Below the pieces are notes generated by a model, which saw nothing but the letters and a program-made list of their open reading frames with translations, was not told the DNA's origin and ran no database searches. A stretch of DNA of 64,000 nt from Theocolax elegans (Eukaryota; Arthropoda; Insecta; Hymenoptera; Cerocephalidae): positions 23,464,759 to 23,528,758 of the forward strand of contig CM047428.1 in the NCBI GenBank assembly GCA_026168455.1, given 5' to 3'. Positions 49,826 to 63,700 of the stretch are shown here, in pieces. The position numbers were made by a program, and so were the translations under genes. Numbering within the stretch: the first letter of the stretch is position 1; each line of letters starts with the position of its first letter.

Positions 49826-52800
49826 TATATAAATTTCTCTTTCTAACATTAAAATATTAACGTAAAGATAAAAAAAGGGGGAGCAATGTTATCATATATA
49901 AGTCATGAAAGTTATAGCATATCCGAAAAAATAGTGACTAATAACATGGTATCATGCGCAAAAATGCAGCGAAAAAGAAGAAAGCAATTAACGGTGAATC
50001 GGTTGGTATTCATCTCTCTTTCTCTCTCACTCTACGGTTGCGTTAATTAACCGATCGAGGGATTCCGTTGACCTCCACGCACGGCCCGGTTTCCTTTTGC
50101 TCGGTGAGTCAGAGTAAGGTTTTAAAGCGCGCGCTTCGTCCGGAAGTTTTCGTTATGTATATATATCGGGACTTTGATCTTTGGTTGAGTAAATCTTTAT
50201 TTTCTGTTATTTTATTGGGAGATGTGTATGTTATTTAATGATCGACGCTTCGTTATAATGATAATCGTGAATTACATAATTTATCAAAATTAAGGAAAAC
50301 GGAAAGATTAAAGATGATGTATTTGTAAAGATAAGGTCAAGAGTTAACTTTAGATTTATACGTTAATTTATCGTAATATTGTGCATTTAAAGGAATAAAT
50401 TATAGAATTCTTAAATTATTGAATTCGACATGAAGTAAATCGCTTATTACATTAATATATTGTTAAACCTTGAAAAAATGTAATAAATTATTATAATAGT
50501 GGGATAATCTTAAAATATCAAAATGTTTGCTCCAAATATTCCTCACGTATATTCGACGATTCTTAACTTTGACAAAATCCAAATATCTCGAGTAAATTTG
50601 TATTAAAAATTGGATTTTACTTTAGAAGCTTCCCACGTACAGCGTTTCGTCTATAATTTCAGATAACAATGGAAAACTCGAATAAGAAAATATATGTAAA
50701 TTCGCCTAACGTGATTCACTGATCTTAACAATTTTTATTTACGCCAAACTTTGATTCACGAAGAAATCTAAGTGGTCGTGTGAGTCACGCAGAGATTCGT
50801 TGTACTATTTCGTCGCGTTTGAACTTATAGTGTGACACGTGACTCGTACGAACTATTCAAAACATCATCGGCAATGGCTTAAGAAAGTTTTAAAACGATC
50901 AAAGAATAGTTTCTAAAATAAAGAACTAACGGTTTAGAGTTTATTTCTTAGATTTTCACTTTTGATCTTTTAAGTAGTGGTGTCATTTATATTACTCCTA
51001 ATTCAATTATTAAAGTACTTTAATATTATTTTTTATTTTATACAAATAAATTTAACCGTAATTTTATTGGATAGCTTAAAGTGCTATATATAAAACAGAT
51101 TACAAAAAAATGAATAAAAAACACAAAGCAAGTTTAAATTTCGTGTTTGAAAAAAAAAAGTCAACCCTAACCCTGACGCATTTCTGTCCCCGTGAGTCAG
51201 AATTTCTTACTTAGCATAAATCATCCGGAAAGTTCTCGAGTACAGTAGGCGAAAGCGAAAGGAATGTTAAAAATATCGCGTTGCATTGTCTTTTCTTAAT
51301 AGTAAAAATATTTATATCTTTTTTTTTCCACGACGATTTCCTTTGTCGTAAAATTTGACTTTCGTTGCACTCGTTGCATACGACATCGATCACTGCACAT
51401 TATTGAGAAGTAAAGTGCGCGGTATTTTATTTCTCTTTTTTTTTATAGTTATATTTTATGTATATGTGCAAAGAATAAACAATTACGTGGGGGTATATAC
51501 GTGATAGCAAGACCGTAGTGTAATTACATTCGACCGCACTAAAAATTTCTTCTACATATTAAATGTTTATTTTCAACGAACTCTACGTTTGGATACATAC
51601 ATCTATCAAAAAGAAAACTGTCTTCGCCAGATTTGTAGGTGCATAAAAAAAATAGCATAAAAATTCCCTCTAAACTTATACAAACAATACGCATTTTCTC
51701 ATCACGTTGAAAACTCGTAATTTCATTGAACTAACTGAAATAAAAAAAAACAATATAAATATATTGTTTATCAACAAAACAGATATGTAGAATAAGAGAT
51801 AATAATACAAGTAATACCGGAGAAGTAATAAAAGTATTAAGGATATAAATGGTTTTTGTCAGAAAGTCGACTTTCACGTGGTGTACCCAGTGGTTCTAAA
51901 GTGACCAGCCGGGCGATTTATGGTGACGTTGACTCACGCACGAGGTCTCTGGTAATGCATCTATTTACGCTTTTACTACGAATACACGAGTGCTATATAT
52001 GCGCATATACCAACACACACATGCGTGCACTGGCACATGTACGTGTAATATAAAGTCCGGTTTGTGTGTACGCTCTATTTCTTATCACTTCTCTTTTCAT
52101 GAGTCAGAAACGTTGCAGTCGCCGCGGCAAAACCGCCTTTTGATTAATTCTATCCCAATTGATATTAATTACTGTGGGCTTTACTTTTCCTCGAACTGCA
52201 TTTTACGATCGTTAAGGAACGTGTGATGTATTTTAAAATCGATAGAGATTGATAAGTCGAATTTAGGTGTTTTTATACGATTATTAATGATTTTATATGT
52301 CACAATCCACTTAGGTTAATTATTATTATTTTTTTAAATTGTCGACGATTGTGTGTATTCGTAAAAAATTGAAACGTTACGGATTTACGTAGACGTAGAC
52401 GTATAATTATATTTTCTTTATGCAACACCATTGTTGAGAGTGTAAAACGTTTTAAGGAGACAACCTTACCGTTACCCTGGAAAACGTATATATAATGCTA
52501 TTAACTCGATGCTCACGGAAATGAATGGTTGTGTGTGCGCGTGTGTATTTAGTTGTCCATTTCCATTTAGAGGTATAGATTCCCACGATGCCTAATAAAG
52601 ACCTAAGCGATCGTATAACCTTCTTTTCGAGGATTCGATAAATCTTCCTCTCGATACCACCCACTTCCTTAACCCTCTACACATATACCAGTTCTGTAAT
52701 ACCGTTCTTTCAACTTACTTATACAGTATCAGAGGTATGTATTCGATATGGATCTAAGGAGTCACGCGCATCTATATATACAGTTTCCGACCTCCGAATT

Positions 52801-53031
52801 TATATAACGACCACAACATTTTGACGAATGAACCTAAGGCTTTAGTGTGTATTCGTATGGTTTTAATCAAGGTTACACTCCTGATATTACCAATTATATC
52901 AGGCGTTCAAGTATATACAGATAGTATAAGGAATAGTATAAGTTTTTCTATTTCTTAGTTATATCGTTTTTTTCGATTAATTGAGACTTTCAATGAACAC
53001 GGATAAAGATATTCGACAAGATCTTTAACAA
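49826..53031. other. Intron-like sequence with islands
   Basis: GC-richer patches lie at 50030-50170, 51180-51400 and 51860-52150. A TC-rich run is at about 50014-50035. No gene was recognised. Confidence 0.45.
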
Positions 53032-53168
53032 GACAAATTGTCAGAATAAGAAAAATTGCTATTCTGTATGGTAAGAATTAATGGAAGTTTAGCAAAAATG
53101 AGTATATGTATATAATAATTAATTTTACCATACGGTATACCATTGTTTTCTTATTTTGACAGTTTGTC
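53032..53168. mobile_element. Small foldback MITE, copy D
   Basis: GACAAATTGTCAGAATAAG at the left and its diverged inverted partner ending GACAGTTTGTC at the right give arms of about 50 bp around a short centre (TTAGCAAAAATGAGTATATG). The centre phrase recalls those of the elements at 20518 and 48185, so it may be a related, shorter element. No ORF. Confidence 0.65.
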
Positions 53169-56100
53169 CTTCCTTTACTGAGGAGTGTAATCATTTTTAA
53201 TCAAATAACGCTAACTTTTGAATTAAAAATTACTATATGTATAATATTTATAAATACAATTGATGACTATATAGGTATAAGTGACGAAGATACTTTGAAT
53301 AGACCAATATTTTTCATTTAAGAATAACAAAGTATTGGTATTTCTTATGACACTTTGCTCGACTCGAGTAAGCATGTATATACCTAGTGACGAATTAATT
53401 ATTAAACGTTCGTATAGTAGGGAGAAAACAGAACCTCGCATCGGATGTGTATGTTGTACGTTTTACTTGACGAGCCGCATCCGACTGAATCGAACGGCTT
53501 ATTTTATTTACGTGACACGTGGAACACACTGTTCTCTATAGTCGTTTACGAGATACGCATAGATACAACCTTTTCTTTTTATTATCTCGGTTTTAAAAGG
53601 TATATATATACATACCTGATGCGTTTATTAACAGTCGTGTCGATATAGTTACTTTTATGCATCTCGAATAACGTTTCGAGGTTACGTTTACATCAAAATA
53701 ATTGGATAAAAGATGCGGTCGGTCGATCGGGTTGAAAGAAAATAATATCGTAGCGTCGTTAATATCGAAGAATAATTAATTTTCCAACATACTTTGAAAA
53801 ACAATGTATTAAGAACATCATCGTGTAACGAATGACTTGAGACCGGACCGAAATAAGTCACTGCCCGCAAGCTCGCGTGACCGTAATGACTTTGTATTAA
53901 TACCGTACATTAATATTGCACAATCAAAAAGGGATTCATGGATTCCAGAATATTTTTAGCGCGTATATACCAAACTGTCATGTCCTACATGGTATTATTA
54001 ATTATTTAATATTTTTAGTTGCGGGTATACGAACGTTTTATCATTGCGTATCTGTGTGTACGTATATACCTTCGAACCCTGCGCATGAATTTTCCAATAA
54101 ACGACTGCAGTTTGAAACTTTCGTTAAACGTGATGTACAAGGATCATTGATTTATAATACACTTGTACAACAAATCTAATTGCCGCAATATTTATCAAAT
54201 TTGTTTATTAAAGAATATTTATAAATTGCACGTGGACTTTTATCTTACGATACTTTATATTTTACGCAAACAATTACCATCAGTCGGTTTTTGTTCGAGG
54301 CCAATTAACAGATTAAAATCCTGTTATAGACGGTTGAAAAACAAAATTAGGGTAAGGGCGAGAAATGTGTTGGGGAAATTCGGGAGGGTAGTTACATTTA
54401 GAAGGTGGGGAGAAGAGCTTTAAATAACTCAAGAGTCGTTGAACTGAGTTCGGAAAGGGAAAAATGAAGAGCGAGTGCACGGACTTGCCAATATAAGCGT
54501 GCTGGAATTTTATTCCATGCGAGATGCGTATGTAGCTGCCTTTTTTCTTGGTGTACATCGATTATCATTTTTTTTAAATTTGTAATTAAGATAGTCGTAT
54601 GGAAAGTTTTGCTTTCTAATCCTATTCCGGGATGAAAATTCCATTATTGAGTTGGATTGAAATTGCAAATGAGGAGATGCTTAATTTTTAATTAATTATT
54701 AATGCGTTGATCGTAAAAAGTAAATTAACCAATTTTTAGTAAAAAAATGACTTAAGTACACTCAAGCGAAATCAGCAGGAACAATCTAAGAAAAGAAAAA
54801 TTGTTATTTTCGATTCGAAATATAAAATCGAAATATAAATTTTCGATTAACTAAAAAAATTAGTTAAATCTATATTTATGTAGTTTTTCGATAATTAAAA
54901 GAATGTACAATACACGTAAAATTAAAGGATATGATCCACGTGAAGAAAATCACGTTAAAAGCTAGTGAAAAAAATCAATCCATTTCTAAATGATTCATTC
55001 AAGAGAGTCCCTGTACGAATATGTAAACCGGCTGGAATATTTCACCGGAGCCAAGTCAATCCCCATAGTCTCTTTTCCAAAGGTGACGCCGCAAGAGAGA
55101 GAGAGAAAAGTTATATCTTTCCTCTGGAGCTGCACACGTGAGTCACACGTCTCGAGGAGAGAAGGGAACGAAGCGAAGAAGAAGACTCGGATCTCTCAAG
55201 CCGGTTCAGTGGAATGCAATGCCTTTGGCCTTGTTTACAGAGCGCCAAGCCAGTCGTTTTCAGAGGCTCCACGGATTTTCGTTTTATATATATGAGGAAT
55301 TCAACGTAGACATATCCACGTGGTTACTTTTCCATTATTTCTTATAAACATTACCTTTTGTTTACTATGCCCTTTCTTTCTCGTCCACAAGATGTTGTTG
55401 TTAAAGCTTCTATATAATTTTCGAAATATATACACGAAGGATTTTTGGGTCACAAATAATTTATTGCATTAATTTGCTGAACCGAAAAGTGTAACAGACA
55501 AATATGTAAAAACTAATCTATTACAAATAAGACGATCGATAGTATAATAAAAACAAGATGTTATATCTAACCTGAAACTCATCAATTTTACGATCAGAAT
55601 GTTCAATTATTAATTTTACAACCTCGTCATATAAATGTAAATAAAAAGTTAAAAAATTCAATTTGCATTCGAGAGATATCGGATTAATTATGCAAACCCC
55701 CTGTCAGTGCGGTCCGTTTATGACAATAACCCTGTATGTATATGTACGAGTAAACAGGATTTCGGAACAAAAAGGTAGCTTTAAACGTTGAGTGTACGAC
55801 TTCTATTTTGGTTTTATTATATGAAAGTTAAATATTTTTATCTAGATTTTAATCGAATTCGGTCAACAAAATGAACGTTCTCGATATACATACGTATACT
55901 TGAAAAGTCAAACGTTAGTATCCGCATTACAACTTTCTATCGTATCAGAAATTTGATAAATCAATATGAATATGTAATTAAATGTAAACGAAATATTTCT
56001 TTACGTACATTTATTAATATTGGTATATCGTATTTAAATAATATTCAAAATATACGTCAGAATTTATTTGTAACAGTTCGATTAAATTGGAAACTGGTAC

Positions 56101-59100
56101 AGCAGGTTCGTATACATATAATGTGTACATATATTCGTTATCTACATTTTCTATAGTCGATTTTCAGTTCATGCACAATTTGTAAGTATTCCGTACGTAA
56201 AACTTTTACTCTCACTCTAATTAAAACTATATATATGTATATAGGATTAACCGAGAACAATATATAAGCTGACCAAATATTAAATAAATAATTTTATTAA
56301 AAAAAAAAAACAGATTATCGCGGTTCCATAAATAAACTATTCAGAGCAACCTAAAAAAAACTCGATCCGCCGCCTTGCTTTTTTAAACTCACCCCCCGTA
56401 GCTACGTAAACTAGCTTTCAAGGGATCACCCGAAACGAGATAGCAAGGAAAGGGTATAGTCGACAAAAGGGGAGGCACGCGCACATTTTTGCGGATTAAC
56501 TCGGGGGCATTTATTTTTCGAAAGTTCGAGGACCATTATTTTTTAGTCTCCTAATGGGGCTTAATTGTGATCTCTATCGGATTTCATTTTTTTTACTCTC
56601 GATCGAAAAATCGACAGCTGCGCCATCTATATGCCATCTAAATACTACAATGATGCGTCGTAGACGGATTGCATCGATAAAATGTTTTGATCTACCTAAT
56701 TTCACGGATTTTCGGTGTTTCGGTGCGAGCTTGTCGACTGTAATAATCACGCATACGAGTCGCGTAACTTCAAAAGTTTAACAACTTTATATTTTTATTT
56801 ACTAAAACTTTATTCAAATTAACACACACTGCAAAACAATGTGATTATAATTTTGTTATTTTCATCTGATGTTAAGTAAATAAAATGTAAAAATTTACGA
56901 ACGAATGTTTTTACTCACAACGATATGGTAAATATTACAATATAATATTAATATTCGATAATATTGCTCAACGCGTAAAATATATGTAAAATTTACGTAT
57001 GTACATCTAATAAAAATATCAAGGTTCACTTTGAGTATATTTGGTGCGAAAGTGAACGCGTTAATGCCCTCAGTTTTTACGACGGTATACGAAAATAGCG
57101 TTCGGTGGCGTTCGCTGGCAAAAGTTTGACACTCGTAAAAGTAGGCGCGCGCGCGTAACGTATACAATGACGCAGAGACACGGTCAAATTAACCGTGTAA
57201 TTTCCATTGAGTACAGAGAAAATATGAAATAATCTCGATTGTGTAGATAGAGAATTATGTGATTTTTATGCGTATCGATCGATTTCGGGATACATCGTGA
57301 GTTGTTACGTATTGTAGCGTACTTGATATATCGTTATTTTTCATATCTTTCGTAGATATACCTCATAGAAGAAATTCCGACATTTCTTAGGTAATGTAAA
57401 TTTATTGCAGTGCTGTGGATAATTTGTACAGTAGGTGGCCCGATACTGTTATAAAATGATATAGTAACAATCTTTATTTCATTCTACTTATGGTTATTTA
57501 ACATGTATCATTTGGCATAGTTATTAATAATAATATGATGTTTAACATTACACATTATCTTGATAAATTAGATTACCGTACGCATATATATACAGATACA
57601 TTTTACTCTTGATATTTGTGGTGTATACTCGAATAAAGTATAATAATTTTCATGTTACGTCAATTGATAACAAAAATAATTAAAGATTAACAATCAAATA
57701 ACCGTAATTAAAATCTAAATATTGAAAAATATTTACAATTAACTCAAGAGTGGTAATAAAAAATCAAGCAAAGAAGAAAAATCTATACTGTTTATACGAA
57801 CCTTTAGAGAACTATCAAAACCCAAACTATATCCCTTCATATACATAAATTCAAACCATATAATATTTTTTTTCACGCCCATCTACAAATTTATGACTCC
57901 GGAAATATTTATAGCTCATACCCCTTTTTCCATAAGATCTATTTACGCATAAATTTTCATCGACAGGAGAGATGAAAATTTGCCTACACGTGCCCCCTCG
58001 TGTTGTTTTTTTTTTCTCCCTAATTTTTTCGGCTCTCCTAAATACACAAGCAGTTGGCAAGTCGCGTGCGGTCTATTATGAAATAGATAAAGGAATAAGA
58101 GAGTAGGGAGGAAAAGTTATAGGGAAATACGGAGTGATGTATACAAAATAGTACCCACTGCCTCTACATTTTTAACATCGATAACTTTTTTACTTCAGTT
58201 AATTTACGACGTGATTTCGGTATATGTGGCACGCGTTTGGGATTATTATTTTACTTTAAATATATATGATCGAGTTGTTTTATTTAATTTGTTCCCTGAA
58301 AATGGTTATAGAAATTATTAAATTTATTGTAAGTAAGATGCGAATTCAGTGTTTGAAATTTGACGATACAACGTTTTTATTGCATTATTGAATTATTTTG
58401 TTTATACCTATGCAATCAATGTATCTGTTTAAAATATTTTATTTTCAATTTTTATTATTATGTATTGCATTTATAAATAAATATTATAAATAACTAGTTA
58501 CAATAAAATCTGAATAAACAAACAACGATAATTTTCGTCGATTCGCAAAGAAAACTAAAGCTAAATAACACCCCGTATAGAAAAATCATTGATTTTGTTT
58601 GAACATTATATAAAAAAAACACAATTTCCTCATTGAATACTCATCAAAATCCAACATCCCCTAGCGGCGAAACTTATGGAAATCATAGAAATATAAAAAA
58701 AAAAGTACGCATATAAATATTAGACAAGTCGAAATAAAGGAAACCCCAACATACCTGAGTACAGCTGATACCATCTTTTTTCAATCATATCGAGAGAAAG
58801 AAAAGAAATACAGCACGCTTATAACCTCTAATAATGTTTACACGCAACGATGCTCTCTTTTTTTTTCCTTCTTCACATTTTTGCATTCGAGGATATTTGA
58901 ATCGCATCGAGGGGGGAATTAGGGCGAGGGATACAAATGATATAGGTATTATATATATTTTTTTCTCGCCCTTTGACAGATGTTGTAAGTGACGCAACCA
59001 GAGATTTCCAATTTTACGACGTTCGTCTATTTGTCTGAATTCACGATTCTATGATAAATCATGATTTTACTTAAAAAAAAAGATTGGTGTATTTCGGTTC

Positions 59101-59910
59101 GCTATTTGGGTTTTTAGGTTGCTATGTAATGTAAAACTATGAATTACGTAATTGTAGTTTCTATATCTTGAGACATTACAAAGTCAATGAGATATCGATG
59201 AAATTGATTGAGTAAGTGTACAGCTTTGTTCTTTTATAGCTTCGTATGCAGATGAATGTATTTAGCATTGATGAAATATTAATTAACAGTTTTCGTTACA
59301 ATACAATTTATAATTGATTAAAATGAAATATTATTAACTTTTAATTATCTTATTATAACGAAAAATGTATAACATCTGCATATTCTTAAAATAATATGTT
59401 AAAAAAATGATATAAATCAGCAAGTCAAATAAATTTTTACATAAAGTCCGTACGAACAACATCCTCTGTATATTTTGTTTCAGTCTAAATAGAAGATAAA
59501 TCATAGAATTCCTAACTTATGAATCCTTACGTATATATAATGTAACTACTACATCCATTACACAATTATCGAAGAAAAAGTATTTTTTCCAAAAGTCACT
59601 TTAACCCATTACCCAATATTATAATCGCGCACGCTGGGTTTTATAACCTTCGCATAATAATTCTCCAAGATGAAATCCCCCGTCTATAAATGAGAAAATT
59701 ATATTTTAAATACTCAATTTTCAGAAAGTTTTACCGTAAAAGCTCGTAACGATTCCTTTAAACCGTTTAACGAATTGCAAGAAGTCCTTCCGGCCTCTAC
59801 GTGCAACCGAGAGAGCTTTTATAAAGCTCGTAACAGGCAAACGTGACTATTACTCATCCGGCGATTTGACGAGTCTGCGGTTACAATTTTGCAGCGGAAG
59901 AGACGCATAC

Positions 59911-59929
59911 GCACACACACACACACACC
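59911..59929. repeat. (CA)n microsatellite
   Basis: About nine CA units are visible directly, inside a GC-richer patch. No function is indicated. Confidence 0.9.
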
Positions 59930-60730
59930 ACGTACACGCGTATACGTACTGTTTTCAAATTTATGGCCTGGTTAATTTCGGTTTTGCGTGCTAATGTCAA
60001 GTTCGATGAGATATTTTTAGTCTTATGGGTCCTGAATTGCAAACTGTGTTGTTGCGCTAATTTTTATTTAAACCAATATTTAGTTGATCTTTGTTATATA
60101 TAAACTTTTAAAGATATTAAATTAATTTTTTATTTCGCTTTATAGTTATATTTTTAATTGACAATATGAGGACTTAAAATTGTGATAATTTAATACACGA
60201 AGTAGGGGTATTTACAATTTGGTCAGGTTATATTTTGTTTAAACATAATAATAATAATCATGTTCTATTATTAAACAAAAAATATAAAAAAAACTTTCAG
60301 GTAAAGTTTTCTGTTGTAGTTTTTAAATGATTTATTTTTATAATAATCTATGTCTAGGACGATAGATTACTTTTAAATTTAGATGCAAGGTGAAAATTAA
60401 ATACTTTTTTAGGAATCTGACTTGTGTGTTATTGAAGATCATTATAAAAAATGTAAGTTTAACAAAAAGTGAAAGTGGTTTACACTCGACGATTATAAAA
60501 AAAAATTTATCGGAAAGTAGCTAGAATAGAATTGCAATGACCCCAAGACCTATACGATGAAAAAAAATGTAAGGGTATCCTTTGGTCGTCGTCGCATTCC
60601 ACCCACTCTTCTCTTTTAATCTCCGATCGCTATCGCGAAGCTCTTGAAATTCTTATGCGTTTTCTTAGCGGATCTTCCTTGCCTTTTGAGGGTGTTTGCT
60701 CTTTCTCTCTTTTGGCTTCTATTTCTCGAG

Positions 60731-60750
60731 GCTGCTGCTGCTGCTGCTGC
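60731..60750. repeat. (GCT)n trinucleotide repeat
   Basis: Six to seven GCT units. The plus-strand ORF across it reads poly-Ala, but it has no other sign of being coding. Confidence 0.9.
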
Positions 60751-63700
60751 ATTTTTTTATTTGCCTACGTCTTTCTTCATTAGCGTCTTTCGTGTACGCG
60801 TAGTATACATAAGGTTTTGTGTGTACTTTAACTTTATATATACACTTTTTTTCATCGATCCGGCATATTGCGGTCAATAGAATTTTAAGCGTTTTAATAT
60901 TATTGGATTTACGTTGATTGTTTTTATATATATATACATAGATAGAGAAAGAGTTTATACATAAACTCGATTCAAAATATATTATTTTATATTAAAGTAA
61001 TTAACGATTATTATTATTAAACGTCCGATGCAGTATTAATCTATAACAAAAAATGGTGCAACGCAAAACCCAAAATTCCCCCTAAAAAAAGGCTGAACGA
61101 ACCCTTCGAATTTTCCAACAGACGCGGCGCACTCGAACTCCCCAGTGCATGAATCGAAAACGCATTCCCGAAGGTCAGGGAATCGACTATTACGTAAAAA
61201 CGTTTCAGACCGCTCGATCATAATGTAAGCATTTTTCGTCACCCTCGGATAAATGATTCCTGTATACCCAAAAGTTCATACACACATCCTCCCCCCTCGT
61301 GCGTTGGCGGATGTATCCATCGACGTGTGTTCCATTATGGTTATATATATAGAATGACTGTTTTTAAGAACGATTGATGAGATGTGATTTTTCACTGGTT
61401 AAGATCGCATTTTTCTCACCTCGTTTCGATAGTGGTCACGAGAGTTAAATACGTTTCGAATAGGACTATAAGTTTTATTGCTGGCAATTTATAATTTTGC
61501 GGTATGAATATACCGTCGATATATACCTATATAGGTTAAATAATAGTTTAGATGAAAAACTGATAGATTTATCGATGTAATTTGGGTAAACGGTGGGTAT
61601 ACAGTGGCCTGCTGTGTGAATAGTTACATTTTGCTAATTATTTAGTTAATATAGTATTTTTAAGATTTAAAAATGTGTTTCTTCTTTAATTTTCAATATG
61701 AATTTATGTATTTTATAGAGATTAACAATAATAAAATTAATTAAACATTATACGAACAAATTAAAAAAAAGTTTAAATATATTAAAAACACGTATGAGTG
61801 GTAAGCAATCACCCGTACGTTATGTCAAATAACAAACTGAATAACGCAATTCTATTTAAACCTTTTAGTACCAAAGTGCAAAATTTTGCATACACACACA
61901 CACAGACTTTTCAAAGCGCTATTAAATTAAACTTGGTAAATCGTATTCGAATGAAATAAAAGCCACGTAAAAGATATGCATCCAAAGTAACCAAAGAAAT
62001 TCAACTCGATCGGCTTCTCCTTTCTGCGAGATGTATAATAAATCGAATGTACCACGCGAGCAACGGTACAATCGTTTGAGAAAATTAATGTGGGTCACGT
62101 AAAATAGAATATAAATATATATCATTGCGCAAACATCATTGAGCATTTTCATCAAGTCGTTGGTATTGTAATTTTTATTATTATTTGGGATTGCGAAAAT
62201 TTTCTTTTTTTTCTAAATAAGAATTTTTAAGGTTTTGGAGGTGTACACGGAATAAAAGGTAGTTATAGGCTAAGCACCTGGTTACTTCGAAAGGTTACAA
62301 GTAAAACGAACAGTTAGATTTATCGATATAAAATATGGTTACAACGCCAAGGATTTTAAAATATTTAAAATAATAAATCTTATATATTACTTAATTTAAC
62401 CAATAAAATGGTTGGAATATAACTATTAATATCGTTAAAATTGATAAAGCATTATTATCTTTTCTAATCATTACAAATAGTTATAAATGTTTGATAAGTT
62501 AAAATTAGCAATCCATGATTACTTTGAGTTATCAGTAATTATCTTTACAATAACATACATATTATATTAGATTTCCAGAGAAGCCTAAGTAAGTATTATT
62601 TCGTTATTTTCGATGTAACTAATATAATTAGTTATTGTTATAATTGATTGGTTGTTGCAAGGCAAAAATTTCAATAATAGTTGCTTCACTAAAATAAAGT
62701 AGTTGATCTCATCACTTTATCACTCGACATAACCAACTTTACGATACTTACAGTAACTATTTTTTTTTTCAATGATCCAAGAAATAAATTAATTATCCTA
62801 ACTTACTATCAATTAGGTAGGTTAAGTCTACTTTCCAGGTTGCTTGTGCGTCCTTTTTAGAAATTTTAATGTTTAGAGTAAGCAGCTTTTTTTCGCGTAT
62901 AAAATTTTGTTCAAATGAAATATAATTCTCGAATGTGATGTATAAATTTCTATACACGTAATGTTAACTAAATCTTACAATATGCTGATTATACAAAAAA
63001 TTGTTTTAAATACATAACATAGATAATTTTTATAGTGTATGCGAACGATCGATTAGAATTGTACTCTATATAAAAATATATATGTAACATGTTAGGATCA
63101 ATAACTATACTATCAAAATTTTATAAAAGGAAAGAATTCAATGTCACCCGAATTCGTGAAAAGCAATTTTCTTAGAAACAAAAAATTCATGAGACAGCGA
63201 AGTATGCAATTACATTGAATACGTGTAAAAGAGAAATGTATAATAATTTACATAACATATGTCAAATAGAGAATTTGCATGTAAAAGTAGGAAAATGCTC
63301 AAGAATAAGCCACATCTTGCATACCTACATCTATTTTTCAAATACGAGAAAGGTGCGACTGAACTGATGTTTGTAGAGAAATGTCATCTTTTTTATTCAA
63401 TATCCGCAATAATTTTTATCATTGATTTTTTGATGTTAGAGGAATACGATTTCTAATAAGTGGAGTAGTTTCCTGTTTGGAAATAGGTTAATTTGTAACT
63501 GTAATATTGTCTATTACGCCGATTTAAATAAAAAAAAATCGATAAATTATGGTTTGAACAATTTTAAAAGCCGTCAAATGTGTAAGATAAACCCATTTGT
63601 TTACGTATTAGCATAAATTTTATCGGTGTAGTGATAAGCTTAACTTTTTAGGGTATCTTAATATTTGAGTTATTTAGACACTTTTCTGATAAACCGAACA

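Noticed and set aside
62280..62880. Suspected inverted repeat in AT-rich DNA
   Set aside because: Arms did not align beyond scattered AT-rich words.
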